In this document: one piece after another, positions 1-6,476 of the stretch | Numbering within the stretch: the first letter of the stretch is position 1 | How the letters are laid out: every line of letters starts with the position of its first letter | Source: a virus | Length of the DNA stretch: 23,040 nucleotides | IMG/VR virus record: IMGVR_UViG_3300022542_000568 | Coordinates: 1-23,040 of that record | Strand: one strand, 5' to 3' | Notes under the pieces: generated by a model | Databases searched by the model: none | Told to the model about the DNA's origin: nothing | Seen by the model: the letters and a program-made list of their open reading frames with translations, nothing else | Made by a program: the position numbers and the translations under genes

Positions 1-174
1 AAGACATAATTGTGCCTCATATCCTGTTAAATCTCCAGAAGTAATTTTTTCATTTAAAAATAATTTCCATTCTTTTCTACGACTATTTCTACCTGGATCT
101 TTACCTTGCTTCTTTTCCATCTTGTCAAAAGTATATCTTACTTTTAGACAATTTTGTTTTTCTTCTTCAGTCAT
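1..174 (-). CDS. Hypothetical protein, N-terminal part (cut by window edge)
   Basis: This reading frame is open from an ATG at 174 to the window edge, giving 58 residues starting MTEEEKQNCLKVRYTFDKME. It is rich in Lys, Arg and Glu and has no motif I recognise. The start is supported by AAAGGAT about 8 bases upstream and by its overlap with the stop of the preceding 44-residue gene, as is usual in this genome. It is the third gene of a leftward transcript led by the Dda-like helicase, so an early role is likely, but the function is unknown. Confidence 0.6.
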   Translation of the reverse strand, partial: MTEEEKQNCLKVRYTFDKMEKKQGKDPGRNSRRKEWKLFLNEKITSGDLTGYEAQLCL

Positions 175-301
175 GATTTATATCCTTTAATACACATCTA
201 CAATTATAATGAATAGGTGGAGGAATTATTGCTAAATACCAACGTCCTGTTTTTAGAGAATTGTAATGATTTAAATCTAAATTTAATAAATAATCAATCA
301 T
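167..301 (-). CDS. Small 44-residue protein with a PPPIHYNCRC motif
   Basis: This short gene starts at ATG 301, whose ATGA overlaps the stop of the helicase gene. It has a strong AAGGTGG ribosome-binding site 7 bases upstream. It ends at 167, overlapping the start of the next gene. The protein begins MIDYLLNLDLNHYNSLKTGR and contains PPPIHYNCRCVL near its end. A P-P-x-H-x-N-C-R-C-x-L pattern is typical of the C-terminal end of the Mu gpF/SPP1 gp7 minor head protein domain. Here it stands alone in a tiny protein, so it may be chance, a detached domain fragment or a small metal-binding protein. Coding status is supported by the signals at both ends; function is unknown. Confidence 0.55.
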   Translation of the reverse strand: MIDYLLNLDLNHYNSLKTGRWYLAIIPPPIHYNCRCVLKDINHD

Positions 302-1509
302 ATTAATACCACCTTTTTAATTGCTCTAGATAATGCAACATACATTAATCTAGGATACATATCTGATGACTTCTTAAGATCATCCATTGCTATATATACT
401 GTATCAAATTCTTGACCTTGTGCTTTATGTACTGTTGTAGCAAAACTAAATCTTACATCAAATACAAGATCTTTATGCGCCATATATTTAGACCAAGCTT
501 GTCCACGTTCTTTTACATATTTAGCACCTCTATTAACTCTACACCATTTAGTTAGATCAACATTTTTATCAAGGTTATTCTCTGTTACAACTAGATGCTG
601 AAATTTCTCAACATTCTTTCTAAACTTCTTACTGTTCTCATAATGATTTTTATCACTATATATAGTATAAGTCTCTCCATCAATGTTAACTGGAATAACT
701 TTATAATCAGATAAATCAGTATTAAACTTTTCTATATTCTCTTCAATACCTTCAGAAATATCTGGATCATAAAATAACTTTCCTTTCGATAACATTTTAG
801 GATATACTTTACCGTGACATATCTTTGCTATTCCTTCTTGCAGTTTACAATCTAAACTATTTATAATAATATCTCCTGTAAATTTACCTTGCTTAAAAAT
901 CTCATGGTTAATAGCTGCAACTTTCTGATTTGTAAATGCTAAAGCTCTATCGGTTAATGGATTGAAATCATCTATACTTCCATGTTCAAGATCTACATTT
1001 AACTTACCTTTGCCTGTTTTAATATACTTTACAAATCTCATAAAAGTTTCTACAACTTCAGGAGCTTCTGCACGGTGTTGTGTAGTTAACTCAAAAATAT
1101 CTGAACTGTATTTTTTAGGCTTTATTCTCTTTCCACTTACTGGTGGAAGTTGATATGGATCACCAAATATTGTTACCTCACATGCTTCAGGTATGACTTT
1201 AAGCAGCATATCAAATATATCCTTATTGATCATACTAAACTCATCTATAAATATATCAGTAATAAATTCTAAATCAGTATCACCTACCATTTTAAGATTC
1301 TGTATCTTCTGACCTTTTCTAAAGTTCTGATTAATTGTAGGTACTAACTTTAAAACGCTATGTATAGTATAAGCAATAATGCCTTTCTTCATTAATACTT
1401 CAGCAGCTCTATGTGTTGGTGTCATTACCAATGTAGTTTTAGTTGCTCTCTTAGCAAGTTCTGTTGATTTACCAGATCCTGCAAATCCTGTTACGAATTT
1501 AATTCCCAT
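298..1509 (-). CDS. Dda-like SF1 DNA helicase
   Basis: A 403-residue superfamily 1 helicase of the RecD/Dda type, close in size to T4 Dda. Visible motifs in order are Walker A GFAGSGKST (8-16), motif Ia TPTHRAAEVL (30-39), Walker B IDEFSMI (88-94), motif III FGDPYQLPPV (115-124), HKAQGQEFD (361-369) and motif VI YVALSRA (390-396) with the arginine finger. By family it is an ATP-driven 5'-3' helicase that opens replication start sites and clears DNA-bound proteins. It heads a leftward transcript from the promoter at 1540-1563 and diverges from the main replication operon. Its ribosome-binding site AAGGACGAA (1513-1521) is shared with the exonuclease at 3388 and the tail chaperone at 21372. The fold assignment is firm; the in vivo role is inferred. 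Confidence 0.92.
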   Translation of the reverse strand: MGIKFVTGFAGSGKSTELAKRATKTTLVMTPTHRAAEVLMKKGIIAYTIHSVLKLVPTINQNFRKGQKIQNLKMVGDTDLEFITDIFIDEFSMINKDIFDMLLKVIPEACEVTIFGDPYQLPPVSGKRIKPKKYSSDIFELTTQHRAEAPEVVETFMRFVKYIKTGKGKLNVDLEHGSIDDFNPLTDRALAFTNQKVAAINHEIFKQGKFTGDIIINSLDCKLQEGIAKICHGKVYPKMLSKGKLFYDPDISEGIEENIEKFNTDLSDYKVIPVNIDGETYTIYSDKNHYENSKKFRKNVEKFQHLVVTENNLDKNVDLTKWCRVNRGAKYVKERGQAWSKYMAHKDLVFDVRFSFATTVHKAQGQEFDTVYIAMDDLKKSSDMYPRLMYVALSRAIKKVVLI

Positions 1510-1539
1510 CTTTTCGTCCTTTATATAATGTATACTGAA

Positions 1540-1563
1540 ATTATAATCAAAGTTTGTTTAAAG
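1540..1563 (-). promoter_or_regulatory. Phage promoter motif driving the helicase operon
   Basis: On the minus strand this reads CTTTAAACAAACTTTGAT followed directly by TATAAT (1545 down to 1540). It matches the plus-strand copies at 6104 and 9665 base for base over 24 positions. It lies about 30 bases upstream of the helicase ATG and points at it. There is no TTGACA-like box; the conserved part upstream is A/T tracts. Confidence 0.75.
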
Positions 1564-1619
1564 AATTATTAATACACTCTATTTTAATAGATTGTTTATT
1601 TGATTGTACTTTAATAAAA

Positions 1620-1643
1620 CTTTAAACAAAGTTGTACTATAAT
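1620..1643 (+). promoter_or_regulatory. Phage promoter motif driving the first replication operon
   Basis: CTTTAAACAAAGTTGTAC followed by TATAAT (1638-1643). This is a divergent copy of the motif seen at 1540, 6104 and 9665, differing in the stretch just before the -10 box. The leader to the ATG at 1711 is about 60 bases. It holds a small hairpin, ACGA-TTAT-TCGT (1656-1667), and CCC-AAAT-GGG (1687-1696) just before the AAAGGAAG ribosome-binding site. Between this promoter and the leftward one lies an AT-rich spacer with two GATTGT copies (1590 and 1602). Confidence 0.7.
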
Positions 1644-1710
1644 TTTCTCATGCAAACGATTATTCGTCTTGTAAATACATAAAAATCCCAAATGGGTAAA
1701 AGGAAGTCAA

Positions 1711-2214
1711 ATGGCAAAGTCAGATTATAGATCAGTAGAGTCTATGGGAAATATTATTAAATCACGTATGGATCTTATGAAATCGTGGGATAAAAAAGAT
1801 GCTTTAGCATTAATGTTACCTCAGCGTGTTGAAGATAATGTATTATATAACTTCAGAAATGGTGTTATTGGTGGTTGTGATGGCGAAGATGTTGTTTTCC
1901 ATGAAGATGAAACTATTATTACTGAAACAAATCGTATTACAGATAAATTCTTAAATACATTTTATGCTCCAATGAATGCTTACTTCGCTGGTCCTGGTCC
2001 AGATGATGTTGAAGAAGAAATGGAAGATGCTCCTGCTGCTGATGAAGATAGTGAAGATGAGGTTGAAGAAACTGAAATCGATCTTATTGCTGAAGTTAAA
2101 GATCTTGTTAAAGCTGATGAGCTTAAAAAAGCTAAGAAAGTTTTAAAAGCAAATCCAGATCATGCTGATTATAAAAAAGCTAAAAAAATTCTTAAAAAAG
2201 CGAAAGGAGAATAG
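1711..2214 (+). CDS. Hypothetical acidic protein with Lys-rich tail
   Basis: A 167-residue protein that I do not recognise, first gene of the early plus-strand operon. Residues 1-90 look globular and include FLNTFYAPMNAYFAGPGPD near the end of that part. A strongly acidic linker of Glu and Asp follows at about 95-120. The C-terminal helix region repeats a pattern, with KKAKKVLK and then KKAKKILK spaced by NPDHADY. The ribosome-binding site is AAAAGGAAG. It sits two bases upstream of the ssDNA-binding protein gene, so the two are probably translated together. Position and charge suggest an abundant DNA-associated early protein or a partner of the ssDNA-binding protein; this is inference only. 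Confidence 0.85.
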   Translation: MAKSDYRSVESMGNIIKSRMDLMKSWDKKDALALMLPQRVEDNVLYNFRNGVIGGCDGEDVVFHEDETIITETNRITDKFLNTFYAPMNAYFAGPGPDDVEEEMEDAPAADEDSEDEVEETEIDLIAEVKDLVKADELKKAKKVLKANPDHADYKKAKKILKKAKGE

Positions 2215-2216
2215 TT

Positions 2217-2837
2217 ATGGCTGAAGGTAAACACATTAAGAAAAATGATTACGTTACAAGTCCTAAAGGTTCATTACTATATGTAAACATTACTGGTCAA
2301 GGTAAAGAAAACTATGACGGTGATGGTTATGATTATGTTGCAACTGTTGATGTTCCTAAGAAAGAAGCTAAACAGTTCATTAAAGAGATCGATGAATTCT
2401 TAGAAGATAATTGTCCTTCTAAAAATCATAAAGTTCGTTCACTTCCTTATCGTACAAATAAAGATAGTGATAAAATTCCTAAAGATATGGTTCGCTTTAA
2501 CTTTAAAACTCAAACAACTTTTGAGTCAGGTGATACTCGTAAGATCAATTTATTTAATCACAAAAATGATCGTGTTTCACTTCCTGAAGGTACTAAAATT
2601 GGTAACGGTTCTGTTGGTCTTATCTCTGGTAAGATCACAATCTATACTGGTAAAAAAGATTTTGGTGCTACATTATGGTTAAATGGTATTCAGATCCTTA
2701 AGTTTGAAGAGTATATTGAAGACTCAGGTTTTGAAGAACAAGATGAAGGTGACTTTGAAAACTTCGATAACAATCTTGAACCTGGTGTTGAAGAGAAGAA
2801 GAAAGATAAGAAAAAAAAGAAGAAAGGTAAGAAATAA
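2217..2837 (+). CDS. Phage ssDNA-binding protein, gp2.5-like
   Basis: A 206-residue protein with the features of the T7 gp2.5-like phage ssDNA-binding family. It has an OB-type beta-rich core, with SLPEGTKIGNGSVGLISGKI and the following strands up to LWLNGIQILKFEEY around residues 125-166. By family it coats ssDNA at the fork and recruits replication enzymes. As expected, an acidic segment follows the core (about 168-190). Unusually, it is followed by a lysine run, KKKDKKKKKKGKK, at the very end, where these proteins normally stop on acidic residues. It lies between the 167-residue gene and the MazG-like gene, overlapping the latter by one base (TAATG). The family call rests on pattern, not alignment. 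Confidence 0.75.
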   Translation: MAEGKHIKKNDYVTSPKGSLLYVNITGQGKENYDGDGYDYVATVDVPKKEAKQFIKEIDEFLEDNCPSKNHKVRSLPYRTNKDSDKIPKDMVRFNFKTQTTFESGDTRKINLFNHKNDRVSLPEGTKIGNGSVGLISGKITIYTGKKDFGATLWLNGIQILKFEEYIEDSGFEEQDEGDFENFDNNLEPGVEEKKKDKKKKKKGKK

Positions 2838-3274
2838 TGAAAGAGTTAATACTTTTCCAGACTGATCGTGGTCTGGATAAAAAAGAATATGTTGCTCATA
2901 ATGAAGCTGCGAATATTTTTGAAGAGCTATTGGAAGCTGCTGGTTTTGATGTCGCAAAGAAAGATAGACCAAAATTAAAAACAGAACTTTCTGGTTTTGT
3001 TAGCGATTTGATGGAGGAAGGTATTGCTGTAGCAACTCCAAAACCACCAACTAAAGAAGATCGTGCAGATGCATATTGTGATATTATTACATTCGCTGTA
3101 GGAGCATTACTTAAATTAGGTTACGATCCTGAAAAGGCCATCATTGAATGTGGTAAAGAGATTAACTCAAGAGCTGGTTCAATGGTTGATGGTAAATTTG
3201 AAAAAGATTTATCTGATGAAGCTAAAGCCAATTGGTATAAAGCTGATTATACTGTTGCTGAAATAAATCTGTAA
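2837..3274 (+). CDS. MazG-like all-alpha NTP pyrophosphohydrolase
   Basis: A 145-residue helical protein of the all-alpha NTP pyrophosphatase superfamily (MazG/HisE type). The metal-binding pattern is visible as FEELLE (28-33) and DRADAYCDI (75-83, Asp78 and Asp82). The helix KLGYDPEKAIIECGKEINSR (93-112) follows, matching the usual end of the fold. Such enzymes hydrolyse nucleoside triphosphates to monophosphates and pyrophosphate. In phages they are thought to clean or reshape nucleotide pools, or act on ppGpp. The gene starts on the last base of the ssDNA-binding protein stop codon and is the last gene before a hairpin-rich gap. The substrate cannot be read from the sequence. Confidence 0.7.
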   Translation: MKELILFQTDRGLDKKEYVAHNEAANIFEELLEAAGFDVAKKDRPKLKTELSGFVSDLMEEGIAVATPKPPTKEDRADAYCDIITFAVGALLKLGYDPEKAIIECGKEINSRAGSMVDGKFEKDLSDEAKANWYKADYTVAEINL

Positions 3275-3280
3275 TTACTT

Positions 3281-3302
3281 AGAGCTCTCTTAGGAGAGTT
3301 CT
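3281..3302 (+). terminator. Hairpin after MazG-like gene, possible weak terminator
   Basis: AGAGCTCTC (3281-3289), loop TTAG, and GAGAGTTCT (3294-3302) form a 9-bp stem with one G-U pair, 7 bases after the stop codon. The following U-tract is poor (TTTAG). It could attenuate transcription or protect the 3' end of the upstream message rather than terminate fully. Confidence 0.5.
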
Positions 3303-3321
3303 TTAGTGATGACGATTAGCA

Positions 3322-3355
3322 ATGAGCCAAGAATGGAACTCATGTCAGCCTTTTT
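3322..3355 (+). terminator. Second hairpin with T-run before the exonuclease gene
   Basis: ATGAGCCA, loop AGAA, then TGG-AA-CTCAT gives an 8-bp stem with a two-base bulge (3322-3343). After a short spacer comes TTTTT (3351-3355). With the hairpin at 3281 this makes a tandem structure in the only sizeable gap of the first operon. It may partially separate expression of the ssDNA-binding/MazG part from the exonuclease/polymerase part. No promoter-like motif of the phage type follows it. Confidence 0.35.
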
Positions 3356-3387
3356 AGATCATACTATTAAAACCCAAGGACGAACTT

Positions 3388-3909
3388 ATGAAAAAGAAAA
3401 CAATATGGTTAGATTTAGAAACAACAGGTCTAAATCCAAATGAAAATGGAATTGTACAAATAGCAATGTTGGTTGAAATTGATGGTAAAATAGTTGATAA
3501 GTTTGAAACTAAAATGAATCCAGGTAAGGTTAAATTTAGTCAATATGCTTTAGAAGTAAATAAACTTACTAAAAAGAAAATTCAATCATATCCATCTAAA
3601 GAAGATGTAGTTAAGAAATTAGATATATTTTTAAATGAACATAAAATTAAAGATAAATTAACTATTGGTGGCTATAACGTTAAATTTGATATTAAATTCT
3701 TATCTAAGATCATTAACTTTACTAACTATTTTCATTGGTATGATGTTGATGTATTTGCTTTATTAAAAGTTAAAAGACAACTTGGTAAATACGATGGTGG
3801 TATGAAATTAGTAGAAGCATGTCAATACTTTAAAATTAAACATGACGCTCATGAAGCGATGTCTGACATTAAAGCTACTCGTAAACTATATAAAAAGCTG
3901 CTTAAATGA
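3388..3909 (+). CDS. DEDDh 3'-5' exonuclease (DnaQ/oligoribonuclease-like)
   Basis: A 173-residue protein of the DnaQ-like exonuclease family. Catalytic residues of the DEDDh set are visible: Asp9 and Glu11 in WLDLETTGL, Asp101 in GYNVKFDIKFL, and His155 and Asp160 in HEAMSDIKAT. These enzymes remove nucleotides from 3' ends with two metal ions. The polymerase downstream has its own exonuclease domain, so this protein may act in trimming, repair or RNA turnover. The ribosome-binding region is AAGGACGAAC (3376-3385). The 17 bases 3372-3388, ending on the A of the ATG, recur exactly at 21409-21425 inside a hairpin loop. It overlaps the next gene by ATGA. Confidence 0.88.
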   Translation: MKKKTIWLDLETTGLNPNENGIVQIAMLVEIDGKIVDKFETKMNPGKVKFSQYALEVNKLTKKKIQSYPSKEDVVKKLDIFLNEHKIKDKLTIGGYNVKFDIKFLSKIINFTNYFHWYDVDVFALLKVKRQLGKYDGGMKLVEACQYFKIKHDAHEAMSDIKATRKLYKKLLK

Positions 3910-4196
3910 AACGTGAAGAAGTAATTGACCAAATAACAGATGAAATTTCATGTCCTAGTAATAAATTTAGTTTTATGTATAATGTTGTTGAATACACTGT
4001 AAATAAAATTTATGATGATTTTAAAAAACAAACTTGTGAGAATTGTAAATACTGTATTGAAGATAATAATGATACAGATGTATGGATTGAATGTAGAAAA
4101 AAAGATAGTCCTATGGAACACAATAGTCTTTTAACTGAAAAAGGTTATCCAAATATAATTAATTTTAATTGTAGTGAATGGGAAGAAAAATCATGA
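3906..4196 (+). CDS. Small Cys-rich, probably zinc-binding protein
   Basis: A 96-residue protein of unknown function. The N-terminal 40 residues look helical. The second half carries CENCKYC (44-50), a Cys in WIECRKKD and a final NFNCSEWEEKS. Cys-x2-Cys-x2-Cys with two later Cys, the last before S-x-W, is a pattern seen in many small phage and bacterial proteins presumed to bind zinc. It starts in an ATGA overlap with the exonuclease and ends in an ATGA overlap with the polymerase. Translation is therefore likely coupled, and it may accompany the polymerase, though no role can be assigned. Confidence 0.8.
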   Translation: MKREEVIDQITDEISCPSNKFSFMYNVVEYTVNKIYDDFKKQTCENCKYCIEDNNDTDVWIECRKKDSPMEHNSLLTEKGYPNIINFNCSEWEEKS

Positions 4197-6094
4197 ACAT
4201 CTTTGATATAGAAATATTCTCAAATTATGCTTTATTTGCATTTATGAATGAGAAAGGTAAAGTTAAAACATTTGAAACTTTTGATAAATTTAAACCTAAA
4301 CAAATTAAGAAAATCAATAAGATCCTTAATGAATTAGTTGTTGGTTTTAATTCAATCAATTATGATATGCCAATTATAGAATATGCTTTACATGGTGCAA
4401 CTGTAGAAAATATGTATAAGGCCTCTCAAGCAATCATTAAAGATAATGTTAAACCATATATGCTTTACCGTATGATGAAGATTAAACGTAACTGGGATTA
4501 CAATCATATAGATTTAATGGAACAAGCTCCAGGTGTAAGAGTTGGTCTTAAATTATATGGAACAAGACTTGGATCTGAAAAGTTATGGGAATATGAACTT
4601 GATTTTGATAAACCTATTAAGAAGAAAGAAGTTGAGAATTTAAAACGTTATTGTATAAATGACCTTATGGTTACTAAAGATTTATATGATGCTACTAAAG
4701 ATCGTATTGAACTACGTGAGAAGATGTCTAAACAGTATGGCCTTGATCTTCGATCTAAATCAGATGCACAGATTGCTGAAGCCGTTATTGTTTCAGAGCT
4801 TGGTGGCAAAGTAGATAATGCGCCTAGTCAGAAACCTTTTAAATATGATGCTCCTAAATATCTTAAATTTGAAACTAAGCAGCTTAAAGATTTATTTAAG
4901 ATGATAAAGAAAACTACATTTGTTCTTGATGGTAAAGGATCTCCACAGAAACCTGAGACATTTAAACCATTAACAATAGGTAATACTACTTATGAAATTG
5001 GTATAGGTGGACTTCACTCTCAAGAAAAGAACTTAGTTGCTGAAGCTGATGATGAATATGTTATACGTAATGCGGATTATGCTTCTTATTATCCATATAT
5101 CATTTTAAATAACAAGTTATATCCTAAACATCTTGGTAAAAAATTCTTAAAGATTTATAGAAACATTGTTGAAACTCGTATTGCTGCTAAGAAAAGTGGT
5201 GATAAACTTACAGCAGACTCTCTTAAGATTACAATTAATGGATCATTTGGTAAATATGGATCAAAATATTCTAAACTATATTCACCAAAGCTATTGCTAC
5301 AGACAACAATAACCGGTCAGCTTACACTTCTTATGCTTATTGAAAAGTTTGAGACCTCTGGCATCTCTGTTATCTCTGCTAATACAGATGGTATTGAGTA
5401 TTTATGTCGTAGAAAAGATGTAGATATGGCTGAAGAAATTATAGCAGATCTTGATGCTGCTTCAGGTTATACAATGGAACATGGAGAATATCAAGGCTTA
5501 TATGCGAGAGATGTTTCTAACTATATTGCTAAATATGATGGCTATGTAAAATCCAAGGGTGTATTTGGTGAGCATTCACTTCAAAAGAATACTCAAACAC
5601 CTATATGTTTTGAAGCTGTTCGTGAGTTTATTAACAAAGGTACACCATTAGAAAAAACTATTAAAAAATGTAAAGATATTAAACAGTTCTTATCTGCGAG
5701 AAAAGTAACAGGTGGCGCTAAATGGAAAGGCGAATATATTGGTAAAGTTGTTCGTTTCTATTATTCAACTGAAGGTGAGAATATATATTATGTTAAACCA
5801 AACAAAACTGGTACACATAATAAAGTTCCTTTAACTGATACAGCAAAACCAATGATGGATCTTACTAAAAAGATACCTAAAGATTTAGATTACAATTGGT
5901 ATATTCAATATGCTAAACGCATGCTAGGAGATTGTAATAATAATTATGCTTTATCTGATGAAGAAGTATTTGCTGAAGCTGTAGAAAAAGCTGGTACTGT
6001 TGAAAAATTATATTCTGATATGGGTTATAAAAAAGTTATGGCTAAACTTTCTAATGCTTCTATTGTAAAAATGAAGAAGTATTTATATGGATGA
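4193..6094 (+). CDS. Family B DNA polymerase with proofreading domain
   Basis: A compact 633-residue replicative polymerase. The exonuclease domain shows Exo I FDIEIF (Asp5, Glu7), Exo II GFNSINYDMP (Asp58) and Exo III RYCINDLMV (Asp157). The polymerase domain shows motif A NADYASYYPYI (Asp295), motif B SLKITINGSFGKYG (343-356) and motif C ANTDGIEY (Asp399). Motif C has Asn in place of the usual first Asp of DTDS; the second, metal-binding Asp is kept. I chose ATG 4193, not the in-frame ATG at 4178, because it forms an ATGA overlap with the upstream stop, has GGGAAGAA in front and begins the exonuclease strand directly. It is the last gene before the next promoter at 6104. Confidence 0.95.
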   Translation: MNIFDIEIFSNYALFAFMNEKGKVKTFETFDKFKPKQIKKINKILNELVVGFNSINYDMPIIEYALHGATVENMYKASQAIIKDNVKPYMLYRMMKIKRNWDYNHIDLMEQAPGVRVGLKLYGTRLGSEKLWEYELDFDKPIKKKEVENLKRYCINDLMVTKDLYDATKDRIELREKMSKQYGLDLRSKSDAQIAEAVIVSELGGKVDNAPSQKPFKYDAPKYLKFETKQLKDLFKMIKKTTFVLDGKGSPQKPETFKPLTIGNTTYEIGIGGLHSQEKNLVAEADDEYVIRNADYASYYPYIILNNKLYPKHLGKKFLKIYRNIVETRIAAKKSGDKLTADSLKITINGSFGKYGSKYSKLYSPKLLLQTTITGQLTLLMLIEKFETSGISVISANTDGIEYLCRRKDVDMAEEIIADLDAASGYTMEHGEYQGLYARDVSNYIAKYDGYVKSKGVFGEHSLQKNTQTPICFEAVREFINKGTPLEKTIKKCKDIKQFLSARKVTGGAKWKGEYIGKVVRFYYSTEGENIYYVKPNKTGTHNKVPLTDTAKPMMDLTKKIPKDLDYNWYIQYAKRMLGDCNNNYALSDEEVFAEAVEKAGTVEKLYSDMGYKKVMAKLSNASIVKMKKYLYG

Positions 6095-6103
6095 TTAATT
6101 AAA

Positions 6104-6127
6104 CTTTAAACAAACTTTGATTATAAT
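6104..6127 (+). promoter_or_regulatory. Phage promoter motif, second plus-strand operon
   Basis: CTTTAAACAAACTTTGAT followed by TATAAT (6122-6127), starting 9 bases after the polymerase stop. It is identical over 24 bases to the copies at 1540 (minus) and 9665. Two AAACTTT words (6101 and 6112) lie exactly 11 bases apart, about one helical turn. The leader to the ATG at 6160 is about 25 bases. Confidence 0.75.
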
Positions 6128-6159
6128 ATAGGTATCTTAAACGTCATGGGAGACTTATT

Positions 6160-6300
6160 ATGAAAACAATTAACAAATTAATTGACATTATCCAACCTAA
6201 ACTTGAAAAACTTACTTTTAGTTATGGATCATGTGATATTAGAGAAGCATTAGAGCAATATGATGAAATGACTTATTGTTTACAAGAAACAGTAAAGTAA
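6160..6300 (+). CDS. Small hypothetical protein, 46 residues
   Basis: A short frame MKTINKLIDIIQPKLEKLTF... ending ETVK. It has a GGGAGA ribosome-binding site and is the first gene downstream of the promoter at 6104. The residues suggest two short helices, with two Cys (25 and 40). I do not recognise it. Its place directly behind a strong promoter makes it likely to be expressed early, in a position where phages often keep small host-directed proteins. Confidence 0.6.
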   Translation: MKTINKLIDIIQPKLEKLTFSYGSCDIREALEQYDEMTYCLQETVK

Positions 6301-6348
6301 CAAATGATGATGTTGAACGTATATATATAATTATTTAGAAGAAAAATA

Positions 6349-6429
6349 ATGCCTGGTTATGTTTTACTAGGGATTTTAGTTATAGTGGTTATTGGAACTT
6401 TATGGGTAATGTTTAAGGAGTATTTATGA
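6349..6429 (+). CDS. Predicted 26-residue single-span membrane peptide
   Basis: MPGYVLLGILVIVVIGTLWV and then MFKEYL: one hydrophobic helix of about 18 residues with a charged end. AGAAGAAAAA lies just upstream as a possible ribosome-binding site. Its TGA is in an ATGA overlap with the next tiny frame. The bases 6301-6348 before it contain no clear gene. It is too short for a homology-type call; the clean hydrophobic segment and coupled overlap are the evidence. Confidence 0.45.
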   Translation: MPGYVLLGILVIVVIGTLWVMFKEYL

Positions 6430-6476
6430 AAGCGTTTGAATTATGGTTAGAAAAAATGGCGGAGAAGTGGTTATGA
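6426..6476 (+). CDS. Possible 16-residue coupling peptide
   Basis: MKAFELWLEKMAEKWL, an amphipathic helix-like peptide. Its start overlaps the stop of the 26-residue frame (ATGA) and its stop overlaps the next start (ATGA at 6473). AAGGAG lies 5 bases before its ATG. It may be a real micropeptide or simply a relay that carries ribosomes to the next gene. Confidence 0.3.
   Translation: MKAFELWLEKMAEKWL

Noticed and set aside
2804-2830. A-AAA-AAG slippery run at the end of the ssDNA-binding protein gene
   Set aside because: A -1 shift would end within four codons and gives no meaningful product; the run simply encodes the lysine tail.
2683-2865. 60-residue plus-strand frame inside the end of the ssDNA-binding protein gene
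   Set aside because: An out-of-frame shadow of the lysine-coding region with no start signals.
4178-4192. ATG 4178 as the polymerase start
   Set aside because: The ATG at 4193 is in an ATGA overlap with the upstream stop, and GGGAAGAA fits as its ribosome-binding site.
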